45,762 nucleotides of DNA from an uncultured Dysosmobacter sp. GTDB lineage: Bacteria; Bacillota; Clostridia; Oscillospirales; Oscillospiraceae. Positions 35,957-44,172 of this stretch are shown in pieces. Location of the stretch: assembly GCF_947631635.1 (NCBI RefSeq), contig NZ_CANRMB010000030.1, positions 1-45,762 of the forward strand, written 5' to 3'. The translations under genes were made by a program, and so were the position numbers. Every line of letters starts with the position of its first letter. The first letter of the stretch is position 1. The notes beneath the pieces were generated by a model. That model was not told the origin of the DNA. It saw nothing but the letters and a program-made list of their open reading frames with translations, and did no database searches.

Positions 35957-36880
35957 TCACTCCTGTTCAACCGCGGCCCTTTCCCGCTTCCGGGGCTCCG
36001 GCAGCTGGGCCAGCACCACGGCTACCAGCATCAGCACACAGCCAAAATATTCCTTCCCGCTCATCTGGTCGTGAAGAATAATGGCCCCCGCCAGGGTGGC
36101 GAACACGGATTCCAGGCTCAGCAGCAGCGACACCACCGTGGGATTGGAGTCCTTCTGGGCCAAGATCTGCAGCGTATAGGCCACGCCGCTGGACAGGATG
36201 CCCACATACAGGATGGGGCCGATGCAGATGCGCAGCGCCTCCGCAGACGGCGTCTCCGTGGCCAGCATCCCGATGGAGGACAGCACCGTCACCACCAAAA
36301 ACTGCGCGCAGGACAGCTCCACCCCGTCCACCTTCTGGGTAAAATAGTCGATGACCAGGATGTGGGCGGAGAAGGAGAACGCGCACAGCAGGATATAGAA
36401 GTCGCCGCTGGTGATGGCAAAGTCCTCGGTGATGCAGAGACAGTACAGGCCCGCCACCGCCAGGACCACACTGATCCAAATGGTCCTGGGCGCCTTCTTT
36501 TTCAGGAAGATCCCCACGATGGGCACGATCACGATATACAGCGCCGTGATGAATCCCGCCTTGCCGGAGGTGGTGGTCTCCAGCCCCTTCTGCTGGAGAT
36601 TGGTGGCCACCGTCAGGGCCACGCCGCAGCAGATGCCGCCGACCAGGAGGTCTTTCCGGGAGCCGGACCGAACCTCCGCTCCGCCCGCTCCCCGCCTGCG
36701 CAGCGCGCGAAGCACGATGCACAGCACCAGCAGGAACAAAAAGGCCACCGCGGACCTGGCGGCATTGAAGGTAAAGGGTTCCACATAGTCGGCGCCCACG
36801 CTCTGGGCCACAAAGGCCGTGCCCCAGATCAGCGCGGCCAGCACCGGCAGCACATTTTGACGAATTCGATTGACTTTCAT
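35957..36880 (-). CDS. EamA/DMT family transporter
   Basis: Product of 307 residues with ten predicted helices in two EamA repeats. PVLAALIWGTAFVAQSVGADYVEPFTFNAARS opens the first; SGVAYTLQILAQKDSNPTVVSLLLSLESVFATLAGAIILHD lies in the second. A substrate cannot be read from the sequence. The ATG at 36880 has TTGGAG about nine bases upstream. A stem GAAGCGGGGA/TCCCCGCTTC (35922-35954) just past the stop could end transcription, although no T run follows. It is divergent from the glycosylase gene and only distantly like the EamA protein at 11279-12244. Confidence 0.9.
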   Translation of the reverse strand: MKVNRIRQNVLPVLAALIWGTAFVAQSVGADYVEPFTFNAARSAVAFLFLLVLCIVLRALRRRGAGGAEVRSGSRKDLLVGGICCGVALTVATNLQQKGLETTTSGKAGFITALYIVIVPIVGIFLKKKAPRTIWISVVLAVAGLYCLCITEDFAITSGDFYILLCAFSFSAHILVIDYFTQKVDGVELSCAQFLVVTVLSSIGMLATETPSAEALRICIGPILYVGILSSGVAYTLQILAQKDSNPTVVSLLLSLESVFATLAGAIILHDQMSGKEYFGCVLMLVAVVLAQLPEPRKRERAAVEQE

Positions 36881-36885
36881 GGTAC

Positions 36886-36914
36886 TTGCTCCAATTCCTA
36901 TTCCGTGGTATACT
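36886..36914 (+). promoter_or_regulatory. Promoter of the alkyladenine glycosylase operon
   Basis: TTGCTC (36886-36891) and TATACT (36909-36914) are 17 bases apart, giving a leader of about 44 bases. Confidence 0.55.
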
Positions 36915-36964
36915 TTGTGACATTCCATCACAACGAATTGATATTTTAGCACTGGGGTGAAAAA

Positions 36965-37582
36965 ATGGCAAGGCTTTCCCGCGAATTCTACGCCGGCGGC
37001 ACGGTGGAGACCGCCCAGAAGCTTCTGGGCAAATATCTGGTCCGAATGCTGGACGGCAAGCCTCTCGTCGGCCGCATCACAGAGACGGAGGCCTATATCG
37101 GACGCTGTGACAAGGCCTGTCATGCCTACAACTACCGGCGGACCGAACGCACCGCCGTTCTGTTCGGCCCGCCGGGTCACGCCTATATCTATTTTATCTA
37201 CGGCATGTACCACTGTCTGAATTTCGTGACAGAAGCAGAGGGAGAACCCGCCGCCGTTCTGATCCGGGCGGTGGAGCCCACGGCGGGGATCGAGACCATC
37301 CGCCGCCTGCGGTTTGGGGACAGGCCCATGACCGCCTACCGGAGAAAAAATTTCATGAATGGCCCCGGCAAGGTCTGTCAGGGCTTTGCGCTGACAACCG
37401 CGGAAAACCGGCTGGACCTGACCGGCGATACCCTGTTCGTCTGCGACTCTCCGGCGGATATCGGGCTTCCCCGCCCCGATCTGCCGCGGGAACGGATGTG
37501 TGCAGGCCCCCGCGTCGGGGTGGATTATGCGGAGGAGGCCAGGGACTTCCCCTGGCGCTTCTGGCTGGAAAAGGAGGAGTAA
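36965..37582 (+). CDS. DNA-3-methyladenine glycosylase (AAG/Mpg family)
   Basis: Product of 205 residues, normal for bacterial AAG homologues. It excises 3-methyladenine and other alkylated purines. [27 protein letters not shown] contains the catalytic Glu. [38 protein letters not shown] and [11 protein letters not shown] are family signatures. A GGGGTG lies shortly before the ATG. The HAD phosphatase gene follows after two bases with its ribosome site inside this gene, so the two are coupled. Confidence 0.95.
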   Translation: MARLSREFYAGGTVETAQKLLGKYLVRMLDGKPLVGRITETEAYIGRCDKACHAYNYRRTERTAVLFGPPGHAYIYFIYGMYHCLNFVTEAEGEPAAVLIRAVEPTAGIETIRRLRFGDRPMTAYRRKNFMNGPGKVCQGFALTTAENRLDLTGDTLFVCDSPADIGLPRPDLPRERMCAGPRVGVDYAEEARDFPWRFWLEKEE

Positions 37583-37584
37583 TC

Positions 37585-38238
37585 ATGTTCTTATTCGATA
37601 TGGACGGCACGCTCATCGACTCCAACGGCGTTTGGAAAGAGGTGGACCGGGAATTTCTGGCCCGGCGGGGCATGCCCTACACCCATGCCTATTACGAGGG
37701 CGTGGCCCACACCATCCTCCCTCTGGCCGCCCAGTTCACCAAGGACTTCTGCCATCTGGAGGAGTCCTGCGAGGACATCATCGCCGAGTGGATGGAGATG
37801 GCAAAGGACGCCTATGCCCACGTCACGGTAAAGCCCGGTGTCCGGGCCTATCTGAAGCAGTGCAAAGCCGAGGGGCGGCAGATGGCGGTGGTCACGTCCA
37901 GCGTGCCGGAGCACTGCCATACAGCGCTGAAGAAGCTGGATCTGGAAAAATATTTTGACCGCATCACCTTTGCCCAGCAGCTGGGATTGGAGAAGAAAAA
38001 GCCGGATGTGTGGCTGACGGCGGCCCGTGAAAACGGCGTCCGCCCTGAGGACTGCACCGTTTTTGACGACAGCCTTGCCGCCTGCCGGGGCGCCCGGGCC
38101 GCGAAAATGCGGGTGGTGGGCGTGTATGACGGCTTCTTCGCCCAGGATGAAAAGGAGATGCGGAGCTTCTGCGACGTGTATATCAAGAGCTTTGAGGAGC
38201 TTTTGTGGCTGCCGGAGCAGAAAGCGCGGCGGAAATAA
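37585..38238 (+). CDS. HAD family phosphatase (beta-phosphoglucomutase-like)
   Basis: Product of 217 residues. The four HAD motifs are visible: FLFDMDGTLIDSNG (nucleophile Asp), AVVTSS (motif II), LEKKKPDVW (motif III Lys) and CTVFDDSLAACRGARAAKM (motif IV acidic pair). The helical cap between motifs I and II places it with small-molecule phosphatases such as beta-phosphoglucomutase or phosphoglycolate phosphatase. The exact substrate is unknown. AAGGAGGAG precedes the ATG. It is followed after one base by the pentapeptide protein gene. Confidence 0.9.
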   Translation: MFLFDMDGTLIDSNGVWKEVDREFLARRGMPYTHAYYEGVAHTILPLAAQFTKDFCHLEESCEDIIAEWMEMAKDAYAHVTVKPGVRAYLKQCKAEGRQMAVVTSSVPEHCHTALKKLDLEKYFDRITFAQQLGLEKKKPDVWLTAARENGVRPEDCTVFDDSLAACRGARAAKMRVVGVYDGFFAQDEKEMRSFCDVYIKSFEELLWLPEQKARRK

Positions 38239-38239
38239 T

Positions 38240-38851
38240 ATGGATCCCATGGAACAGGTCCTGCGCCAGCTCCGGGAGCAGGAGATCCCTTGCAGGGGCC
38301 GCCGCTTTTGCCGCGAGACGGTAAATGGGGCGGATATCTCTGAGCTTGAATTTCAGCAGACGTCTTTTCACGCCTGCCGATTTACGGACTGCGACTTTGA
38401 ACGCGCCGGTTTTTACGACTGCGTTTTTGAGGACTGTCAGTTCATCCGCTGCCGCTTCCCCGTCAGCTACTGGAAAGACTGCCGCCTTCTCCGCTGCAAG
38501 GCCGACGGTGCGGACTTCCGCAGGAGCCGCTTCAAAGGGTGCGCGCTGGAGGAGATGCTCCTGCGCTATGGGAATCTCACAGGCAGCGTGTGGGAGAAGT
38601 GCGCTGTCACAGGCTGCAATCTTACAGAGGCCGCCATCTCCGAGGCCCGTATCCAGAAAACAGTCTTTGAAAAAGTGGACCTCACCGGCGCGGAGCTGTT
38701 CCGGACCAGTCTCAAGGGGATGGACCTGTCCTCCTGTACCCTGGACCGCGTCTCACTGTCGGAGACCTGCGCTGAATTAAAGGGGGCAAAAATCGACGCC
38801 AGCCAGGCCGACGTGGTGGCCCGGATATTGGGGATCGAGGTCTCGCCTTAA
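38240..38851 (+). CDS. Pentapeptide repeat protein
   Basis: Product of 203 residues. Runs of the A(D/N)Lxx type cover most of it, such as ISELEFQQTSFHACRFTDCDF, FYDCVFEDCQFIRCRF and DLTGAELFRTSLKGMDLSSC. Such repeats form a square right-handed beta-helix. Members of this shape include Qnr and McbG, which protect DNA gyrase, but most are uncharacterised. The start is the ATG at 38240, one base past the HAD gene stop; no strong ribosome site, so coupling is likely. Cysteine content is high for a cytoplasmic protein (about 15), filling the centre of many coils. Confidence 0.88.
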   Translation: MDPMEQVLRQLREQEIPCRGRRFCRETVNGADISELEFQQTSFHACRFTDCDFERAGFYDCVFEDCQFIRCRFPVSYWKDCRLLRCKADGADFRRSRFKGCALEEMLLRYGNLTGSVWEKCAVTGCNLTEAAISEARIQKTVFEKVDLTGAELFRTSLKGMDLSSCTLDRVSLSETCAELKGAKIDASQADVVARILGIEVSP

Positions 38852-38952
38852 GGCAGGGCCGACGGAAAACAGGGCCGCAAAGATTCCTTGCTTGTATGCA
38901 AAGGCCCTTTGTGGTACGGTTTTTTCAGCTTGAGAAGAAGGAGCTGACGCTT

Positions 38953-39462
38953 ATGTTTTCCAGAAAACCCAATATCGTCGGAGCATGTATTTTCAGGGAG
39001 CGCAAAAAGGCCGGCCTGTCCCAGGAGACTCTGGCGGAACAGCTCCATGTCACCCGGCAGACCATCTCCAATTGGGAGAGCGGCAGATCCCTGCCGGATA
39101 TTGAGAGTTTGAAGGCGCTGGCCCAGGCGCTGAATGTTCCCATCGAGCGTCTGATCTACGATCAGCAGGCGGTACAGACGAAGCAGGCTCCCGATCCCCT
39201 TTTCTCCGCGATCTTCCAGGATCTCAGGAGGGATTTTGCTCTGGATATTTGGTGCCGCCGCCTTGGGATCTTTGTTTTGGTCTGGGGACTTTTCTCTGGG
39301 ATCAGCGCAGCAAGCGGCGCCGTGCAGACCGGTGAAAACAGTGTCGGCTTTGGCTTTGATTGGTCAAGCGCCTTTTCCGTCTGGTATACCGCCGTCATCC
39401 GGGGCAGTCTCCTGCTGGGCATCTCCAAAATTTTGAATCTTTTAAAAAATCAGGAGCCGTGA
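38953..39462 (+). CDS. XRE-family regulator with two membrane segments
   Basis: Product of 169 residues. The N-terminal helix-turn-helix is RKKAGLSQETLAEQLHVTRQTISNWESGRSLPDIESLKALAQAL (about 17-60). Two hydrophobic stretches follow: LGIFVLVWGLFSGISAA and VWYTAVIRGSLLLGISKILNLL. Such membrane-bound XRE proteins are common in Clostridia; signals and targets are unknown. AAGGAG lies nine bases before the ATG at 38953, so the in-frame extension upstream is rejected. The stop codon is inside the terminator stem. Confidence 0.87.
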   Translation: MFSRKPNIVGACIFRERKKAGLSQETLAEQLHVTRQTISNWESGRSLPDIESLKALAQALNVPIERLIYDQQAVQTKQAPDPLFSAIFQDLRRDFALDIWCRRLGIFVLVWGLFSGISAASGAVQTGENSVGFGFDWSSAFSVWYTAVIRGSLLLGISKILNLLKNQEP

Positions 39463-39481
39463 AGATCTCACGGCTCCTTTT
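39453..39481. terminator. Terminator between the XRE gene and pcrA
   Basis: A 10-bp stem (GGAGCCGTGA with TCACGGCTCC) and AGATC loop, followed by TTTT on the plus strand and by ATTTTTTAAAA on the minus strand. Confidence 0.8.
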
Positions 39482-39482
39482 C

Positions 39483-42011
39483 TCATAGCTTTTTCATATG
39501 GCTCCCGGCAGATCTCAGCATCAGCTTCTTGGTACCCACATTGTCAAAGGCCACCTCCACCAGCGCGTCGCCGCCCATGGGACGAATGGACAGCACCATA
39601 CCCTTTCCAAAGGCGGTGTGCTCCACCATATCCCCCTGGTTCAGCTGCATCATCGGTGCGGCAGGCGCGGCGTTCCGGCGCACCGACGCCAGCGGGCGCT
39701 GGGGCGCGGACTTCGCCTCCCGGTAGGTGTGGACGCTGCCGTTCTCCCGGGGGCCGCCGCTGGTGTAGATGCCGGTGGAGGGCCGGGCGGGCCGCTGGGA
39801 ATAGCCGCCGGCACTGCCGCCAAAGCCGCCGTAGGATACGCCGCCCTCCCAGCGGTCTCCGCCGAAGGTGCTGTCCCCCTCCATGCCGCTGAAGCGGGGC
39901 TCCGGCTTGCTCTCCCAGCGCATGTTCTCCTCCGGGATCTCGTCCAGGAACCGGGAGGCCCGGTTGGCGCTGGTGCGGCCGTACAGCATCCGCTGGCGGC
40001 AGTTGGTCAGCGTCAGCTTTTCCTTGGCCCGGGTCATGGCCACATAGCAGAGGCGGCGCTCCTCCTCCAGCTCCTCCTCGTCGTATTGGGCGGAGCTGCC
40101 GGGGAAGATGCCCTCCTCCATGCCCACCACGTAGACCGTGGGGAATTCCAGACCCTTGGCGGAGTGGATGGTCATCATGGTGACGCAGTTGTCGCCGGCC
40201 TCCACGCTGTCCAGGTCCGTGTACAGGGCGATCTCATTGAGGAAGCCGGAGAGCGTGGCGTCCTCCGGGTCCTGCTCCAGAAAGCCCAGGATGTTGGATT
40301 TCAGCTCCTGGACGTTCTCGATGCGGCCCCGGCTCTCCATGTCGTTCTTTTCCTCCAGCGCCCGGACGTAGCCGGTCTGGTCGCACACGGCGTCGTAGAA
40401 CTCCGGCAGGGCCAGCTCGGCTCCTCGGCGGCGCAGGCCGTCGATGAGATCCGCGAATTTCAGCAGCTTGGAGGCCGGACTTTTCAGCTCTGGAAACAGG
40501 TCCGCGTTGCGGATGATCTCATACAGCGAAGCGCCCTGGGCCTCTGCCAGCTGGGCCACCTTGTCCATGGTGGTGGCGCCGATGCCCCGGGCGGGGTTGT
40601 TGATGATGCGCCGCAGGCGCAGGTCGTCCAGGGGGTTGTTCAATACGCACAGATAGGCCAGCATGTCCTTGACCTCGGCCCGGTCGAAGAACTTCATGCC
40701 GCCCACCACCTTATAGGGGATGCCGTTGCGCTTCATGGCGTATTCCAGGGCGTTGGACTGGGCGTTCATGCGGTACAGCACGGCGGTGTCCCGGAAGTCC
40801 CGGCCCCGGTTGACCCCCATCATGATGTCCCCCACCACGTAGTTGGCCTCGTCGCTCTCGTTGAAGGTGGTCTTGACCGTCACCACGTCGCCGCTGCCGT
40901 TGTCCGTCCACAGCGTCTTGCCCTTGCGGCCCAGGTTGTTCCGGATGACCGCGTTGGCGGCGTCCAGGATGTTCTGGGTGGAGCGGTAGTTCTGCTCCAG
41001 GCGGATGACCCGGGCGTTTTTGTACTGTTTCTCAAAGTTCAGGATATTCTCGATATTGGCCCCCCGGAAGCGGTAGATGGACTGGTCGTCGTCGCCCACC
41101 ACGCAGAGATTCCTCCGCCCGCCCGCCAGCAGGCTGGTCAGCAGGTATTGCAGGTGGTTGGTGTCCTGGTACTCGTCCACCAGCACATAGCGGAATTTGT
41201 CCTGATAATAGGCCAGCACCTCCGGCTCCTGCTGGAGCAGGGTGACGGTGTGGTAGATGATGTCGTCAAAGTCCAACGCGTTGGCGGCCCGGAGCTTTTG
41301 GGCGTAGGCCGCATAGACCTTGGCGATGCGGGACAGCTTCCAGTCATTGGCGTTCTCCGCCCGCCGGGCGAAATCCGCCGGGCTCTCATACTTGTCCTTG
41401 GAACTGCTGATGATGGAGAGGATGCTCTTGGGCTGGAAGGTCTTTTCGTCCAGGTTCTTCTCCTTCAAAATGTCCTTGATGACCCGCTTGGAGTCGTCGG
41501 TGTCGTAAATGGTGAAGTCCTTGTCAAAGCCGATGCGGTCGATATCCCGCCGCAGGATGCGGACACAGGCGGAGTGGAAGGTGGAGGCCCAGACGTCGTT
41601 GGCCTGGGGCCCCAAGCGGGCCGCCAGACGGTCCTTCAGCTCCCCCGCCGCCTTGTTGGTAAAGGTGATGGCGATGATCTCCCAGGGGCGGGGCACATCC
41701 ACGGCGCAAAGGCGGCGGGCGCGGTTTTTCTCCAGCTCATCCGGCTGCTCCGGATAGCCCTCCAAAAAGGCCAGATCGTCCTCCGTGGCCCAGCCGGGCA
41801 CAAAGTCGGAGTCGCTGCCCCGGCCATAGGTCAACAGGTTATACACCCGCTGGATGAGCACCGTGGTCTTGCCGGAACCGGCGCCCGCCAGCAGGAGGAG
41901 CGGCCCCTCCGTGGTCATGGCGGCCTGCCGCTGCATGGGGTTCAGCCGCCGGAAGTCCCGGGCGATAACGGCCCGCCGGGCGGCGATGTATCGGGAATCG
42001 AAGTCAGTCAT
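39483..42011 (-). CDS. pcrA: ATP-dependent DNA helicase PcrA/UvrD
   Basis: Product of 842 residues; PcrA is usually about 720-750. It unwinds DNA 3' to 5' in repair and rolling-circle replication and removes RecA. LLLAGAGSGKTTVLIQRV is the Walker A region (near 38-55), VLVDEYQDTNHLQY the Walker B, QSIYRFRGANIENI motif III, VIRLEQNYRSTQNILD motif IV, and MTIHSAKGLEFPTVYVVGMEEGIFP motif V. About 45 extra residues (61-108) lie between Walker A and motif Ia, and the C-terminal tail is Gly/Ser-rich before a Tudor-like end (GMVLSIRPMGGDALVEVAFDN). Ribosome site is weak (GGTGA). Confidence 0.95.
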   Translation of the reverse strand: MTDFDSRYIAARRAVIARDFRRLNPMQRQAAMTTEGPLLLLAGAGSGKTTVLIQRVYNLLTYGRGSDSDFVPGWATEDDLAFLEGYPEQPDELEKNRARRLCAVDVPRPWEIIAITFTNKAAGELKDRLAARLGPQANDVWASTFHSACVRILRRDIDRIGFDKDFTIYDTDDSKRVIKDILKEKNLDEKTFQPKSILSIISSSKDKYESPADFARRAENANDWKLSRIAKVYAAYAQKLRAANALDFDDIIYHTVTLLQQEPEVLAYYQDKFRYVLVDEYQDTNHLQYLLTSLLAGGRRNLCVVGDDDQSIYRFRGANIENILNFEKQYKNARVIRLEQNYRSTQNILDAANAVIRNNLGRKGKTLWTDNGSGDVVTVKTTFNESDEANYVVGDIMMGVNRGRDFRDTAVLYRMNAQSNALEYAMKRNGIPYKVVGGMKFFDRAEVKDMLAYLCVLNNPLDDLRLRRIINNPARGIGATTMDKVAQLAEAQGASLYEIIRNADLFPELKSPASKLLKFADLIDGLRRRGAELALPEFYDAVCDQTGYVRALEEKNDMESRGRIENVQELKSNILGFLEQDPEDATLSGFLNEIALYTDLDSVEAGDNCVTMMTIHSAKGLEFPTVYVVGMEEGIFPGSSAQYDEEELEEERRLCYVAMTRAKEKLTLTNCRQRMLYGRTSANRASRFLDEIPEENMRWESKPEPRFSGMEGDSTFGGDRWEGGVSYGGFGGSAGGYSQRPARPSTGIYTSGGPRENGSVHTYREAKSAPQRPLASVRRNAAPAAPMMQLNQGDMVEHTAFGKGMVLSIRPMGGDALVEVAFDNVGTKKLMLRSAGSHMKKL

Positions 42012-42169
42012 ATGTTCACCAATTTTCTCTAGTCTTGTGGTTTATTTTAAGGCAAAAGGAAGGGCAGGTCAAGAGGCGGCGCCCATGGGCCACGAAATCT
42101 CCCGCCCAGCCCTTCAAAGGGTTCTTTCGTCTTAGACCCCTGGATACGGCCTGCATTTTTCGCTGAAAA

Positions 42170-42198
42170 TTGCCATTCCTGTTCTTCTGTGATATAGT
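42170..42198 (+). promoter_or_regulatory. Sigma-A promoter of the metallo-beta-lactamase-fold gene
   Basis: TTGCCA (42170-42175) and TATAGT (42193-42198) are separated by 17 bases. Confidence 0.7.
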
Positions 42199-42219
42199 AG
42201 CCGAAAGGAGGCATGTCCC

Positions 42220-43098
42220 ATGTACGAACTCAACCAGGCGGCGCCGCGCACCTATTACATCCAATGCCCCGCCAAAATGGGCATTTGGAAGCTGAACGAT
42301 ATTGATGTGGTCCTGATCGACAGCGGCAACGATAAGGACGCGGGCCGGAAGGTGCAGAAGCTCCTGGACGCCCAGGGCTGGCGCCTCGCCTGCATCCTCA
42401 ACACCCACGCCAACGCCGATCACAACGGCGGCAACGCCCTGCTCCAGCAGCGGCTGGGCGCGCCTGCCCTCGCCCCGGGCATCGACGCCGCCATCACCTC
42501 CCACCCCATCCTGGAACCGGCGTTTCTCTACGGCGGCTATCCCTGCAAGGCCTTGCGGAACAAGTTCCTGCTGGCCCAGCCCAGCAAATGCGATCCCCTG
42601 ACCGAGGAAAACCTGCCGGAGGGCTTGGAAATGCTTCCCCTCCCCGGCCACTTCTTCGACATGTGCGGCTTCAGGACCGCGGACGGCGTGTGGTTCCTGG
42701 CGGACTGCCTGTCCGGCGCCAATATCGTGGAGAAATACCATGTGAATTTTATCTACGATGTGGCGGCCTATCTGGACACGCTGGACAAGGTCTGCCGGCT
42801 GGACGGCGATCTGTTCATCCCCGCCCACGCGGAGCCGGTGGAGGACATCCGCCCCCTGGCGGAGCTGAACCGGGCCAAGGTGCTGGAGATCTGCGGCCTG
42901 ATCCTGGAAGTTTGCCGGGAGCCGCTCTGCTCTGAGGATATCCTGCAAAAGGTCTTCCAGTACTATCAGCTGACGATGGACTTCAACCAGTATGTGCTGG
43001 TGGGCAGCACCATCCGGTCCTACCTCTCCTACCTGTTGGATAAGGGACAGCTCTCGGCGGAATTTGCGGACGGCAAACTGCTCTGGCGCGCGGTCTGA
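42220..43098 (+). CDS. Metallo-beta-lactamase-fold hydrolase with altered metal motif
   Basis: Product of 292 residues. The fold is shown by DVVLIDSGNDKDAG, THANADHNGG (62-71), PLPGHFFDMCGF (His144), WFLADC (Asp162) and IPAHAEPVED (His203). The usual HxHxDH motif reads H63-A-N65-A-D67-H68, so the second metal-binding His is Asn. The remaining ligands are in place, so binding of at least one metal is likely. The last 70 residues form a helical extension resembling a winged-helix, as in some LACTB2-like or Rv-type relatives. The substrate is unknown. AAGGAGG precedes the ATG. The transposon-like cassette begins 13 bases after the stop. Confidence 0.88.
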   Translation: MYELNQAAPRTYYIQCPAKMGIWKLNDIDVVLIDSGNDKDAGRKVQKLLDAQGWRLACILNTHANADHNGGNALLQQRLGAPALAPGIDAAITSHPILEPAFLYGGYPCKALRNKFLLAQPSKCDPLTEENLPEGLEMLPLPGHFFDMCGFRTADGVWFLADCLSGANIVEKYHVNFIYDVAAYLDTLDKVCRLDGDLFIPAHAEPVEDIRPLAELNRAKVLEICGLILEVCREPLCSEDILQKVFQYYQLTMDFNQYVLVGSTIRSYLSYLLDKGQLSAEFADGKLLWRAV

Positions 43099-43103
43099 CG
43101 GGT

Positions 43104-43111
43104 TCAATCAG
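43104..43111 (+). repeat. Left target-site duplication of the cassette
   Basis: TCAATCAG, identical to 43670-43677. It begins five bases after the metallo-beta-lactamase gene stop codon. Confidence 0.7.
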
Positions 43112-43173
43112 CTCCCTTTTACCTTTGGTGTTGCTACCGCTCTATTTCCCAAAGTTCCTGTCAAAATAACCAA

Positions 43174-43208
43174 ATAGGGCAACTACTCTCCATGAATAGC
43201 TGCCCTAT
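43174..43208 (-). terminator. Terminator of the cassette gene
   Basis: ATAGGGCA pairs with TGCCCTAT, with an inner CTA/TAG, and is followed on the minus strand by TTTGGTTATTTTG. It lies inside the cassette, 18 bases after the cargo gene stop. Confidence 0.55.
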
Positions 43209-43226
43209 AAACAGGAATCTGTTGAA

Positions 43227-43544
43227 TTATTGTGTGCGCTTATAAATATGTCCCTCCCATTCCCATTGACAATAAAGATATTCATCGTTTCCTTTAATCG
43301 AATAGACACGAAATTTTGTTTCACCACTTGTCACTATGCCAATAAAAGAACCTTTATCGGTTCCGTTGACGGGTGCATCATAAGTTATCTCATAACATTC
43401 TTCCCCTATGGATAGATACTCCCACTCTGCTCCATGAATTGTTCCAACTACTGGGGCACCAAATGTCTGCTCGTATATATACAGGATTGTTATACTGAAT
43501 AAAATGATAACGATGCCACAGCAAAGGAATATTTTCTTTTTTAT
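43227..43544 (-). CDS. Cargo gene of the cassette: small membrane-anchored protein without usual start codon
   Basis: The frame is open for 105 codons. A lysine-rich start (KKKIFLCC) and one membrane helix (GIVIILFSITILYIY) are followed by a soluble part with APVVGTIHGAEWEYLSIGEE, VTSGETKFRVYSIKGNDEY and WEWEGHIYK. No known family was recognised with certainty. No ATG, GTG or TTG lies in frame at the beginning. GAGGTG (43550-43555) is correctly placed five bases before an ATA at 43544, so either ATA is used or an original ATG has been lost by a G to A change. Amino-acid composition looks natural, arguing that the frame was recently or is still in use. Confidence 0.6.
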   Translation of the reverse strand: MKKKIFLCCGIVIILFSITILYIYEQTFGAPVVGTIHGAEWEYLSIGEECYEITYDAPVNGTDKGSFIGIVTSGETKFRVYSIKGNDEYLYCQWEWEGHIYKRTQ

Positions 43545-43669
43545 ATAACCACCTCATTTACAATTCCCGATTTGCCATCCTGAGTATAGCATAATCAATG
43601 TTGAATTTCAATCTACTGTTGGTGAAATCGACGGAGTTTAACACCGGCAACACTTAAGGTAAAAGGGAG

Positions 43670-43677
43670 TCAATCAG
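43670..43677 (+). repeat. Right target-site duplication of the cassette
   Basis: TCAATCAG, identical to 43104-43111, directly outside the right inverted end. Confidence 0.7.
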
Positions 43678-43745
43678 CCGCCTCTTCCCTTTTTCCGCCA
43701 TTTGGGATATACTGTGTGCAAGAATCTATAAACGGAGGATCTTTC

Positions 43746-44171
43746 ATGAAGCAGTTCTTTCTTTTAGCCGCCGTCATCTGCTTCGGCGTGGCGCTGCTGA
43801 AATTTTATACCAGCCGGATGACGCCGAATTCCGCCGGCACGGAGGCGACCGGGAGGGATGGCGGCTCCCGCCTTCTGTCCCCGGAGGAGGCCAAAGCCCG
43901 GCTGGACGCAAATGAAGCCGCCATCCTGCTGGATGTGCGGACCCAGGAGGAATTCGACGGGGGACACATCCCCGGCGCCGTGTGCCTGCCCAATGAGCTG
44001 ATCACAGCGGACATGCCTGTGGCCTTTGACAAAGACGCGGAGATCCTGGTCTACTGCCGCTCCGGCCGCCGCAGCGCCGAGGCCGCCCAGAAGCTGACGG
44101 ATATGGGCTATACCAATGTGGCCGACTTCGGCGGCATTTTGGACTGGCCCTATGAAACTACGACAGAGTGA
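43746..44171 (+). CDS. Membrane-anchored rhodanese-like protein
   Basis: Product of 141 residues. An N-terminal membrane segment (FFLLAAVICFGVALLKFY) anchors a single rhodanese domain: ILLDVRTQEEFDGGHIPGAVCLPNE and VYCRSGRRSAEAAQKL, whose Cys is the catalytic persulfide carrier. Rhodanese domains transfer sulfane sulfur, for example to cyanide or thiols; here it would face outward or be a lipoprotein-like form. CGGAGG lies seven bases before the ATG at 43746. A TATACT near 43708 is a likely -10, just outside the cassette. A strong terminator follows. Confidence 0.92.
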   Translation: MKQFFLLAAVICFGVALLKFYTSRMTPNSAGTEATGRDGGSRLLSPEEAKARLDANEAAILLDVRTQEEFDGGHIPGAVCLPNELITADMPVAFDKDAEILVYCRSGRRSAEAAQKLTDMGYTNVADFGGILDWPYETTTE

Positions 44172-44172
44172 C

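Larger units (their letters stand above)
43112..43669. mobile_element. Transposon-like cassette without transposase (mobile insertion cassette or MITE type)
   Basis: Inverted ends of 23 bp lie at 43112-43134 and 43647-43669; 21 of 23 positions match, including the outer 14 bases (CTCCCTTTTACCTT). Both ends are flanked by the direct repeat TCAATCAG, as expected for an 8-bp target duplication. The 558-bp interior is much AT-richer than its neighbours and carries one minus-strand gene and its terminator. No transposase is present, so movement would depend on an enzyme supplied elsewhere in the cell. Removing the element and one TCAATCAG copy joins the end of the metallo-beta-lactamase gene to the rhodanese promoter without gap or damage. 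The transposase family was not identified. Confidence 0.75.

Noticed and set aside
39498..42032. Long plus-strand open frame opposite pcrA
   Set aside because: Same antisense effect; product is His/Gly/Val-rich without motifs, and the minus strand encodes all helicase motifs.
43230..43415. Plus-strand 61-codon frame inside the cassette
   Set aside because: Its sequence is the complement of the well-formed minus-strand gene at 43227-43544 and has no ribosome site.
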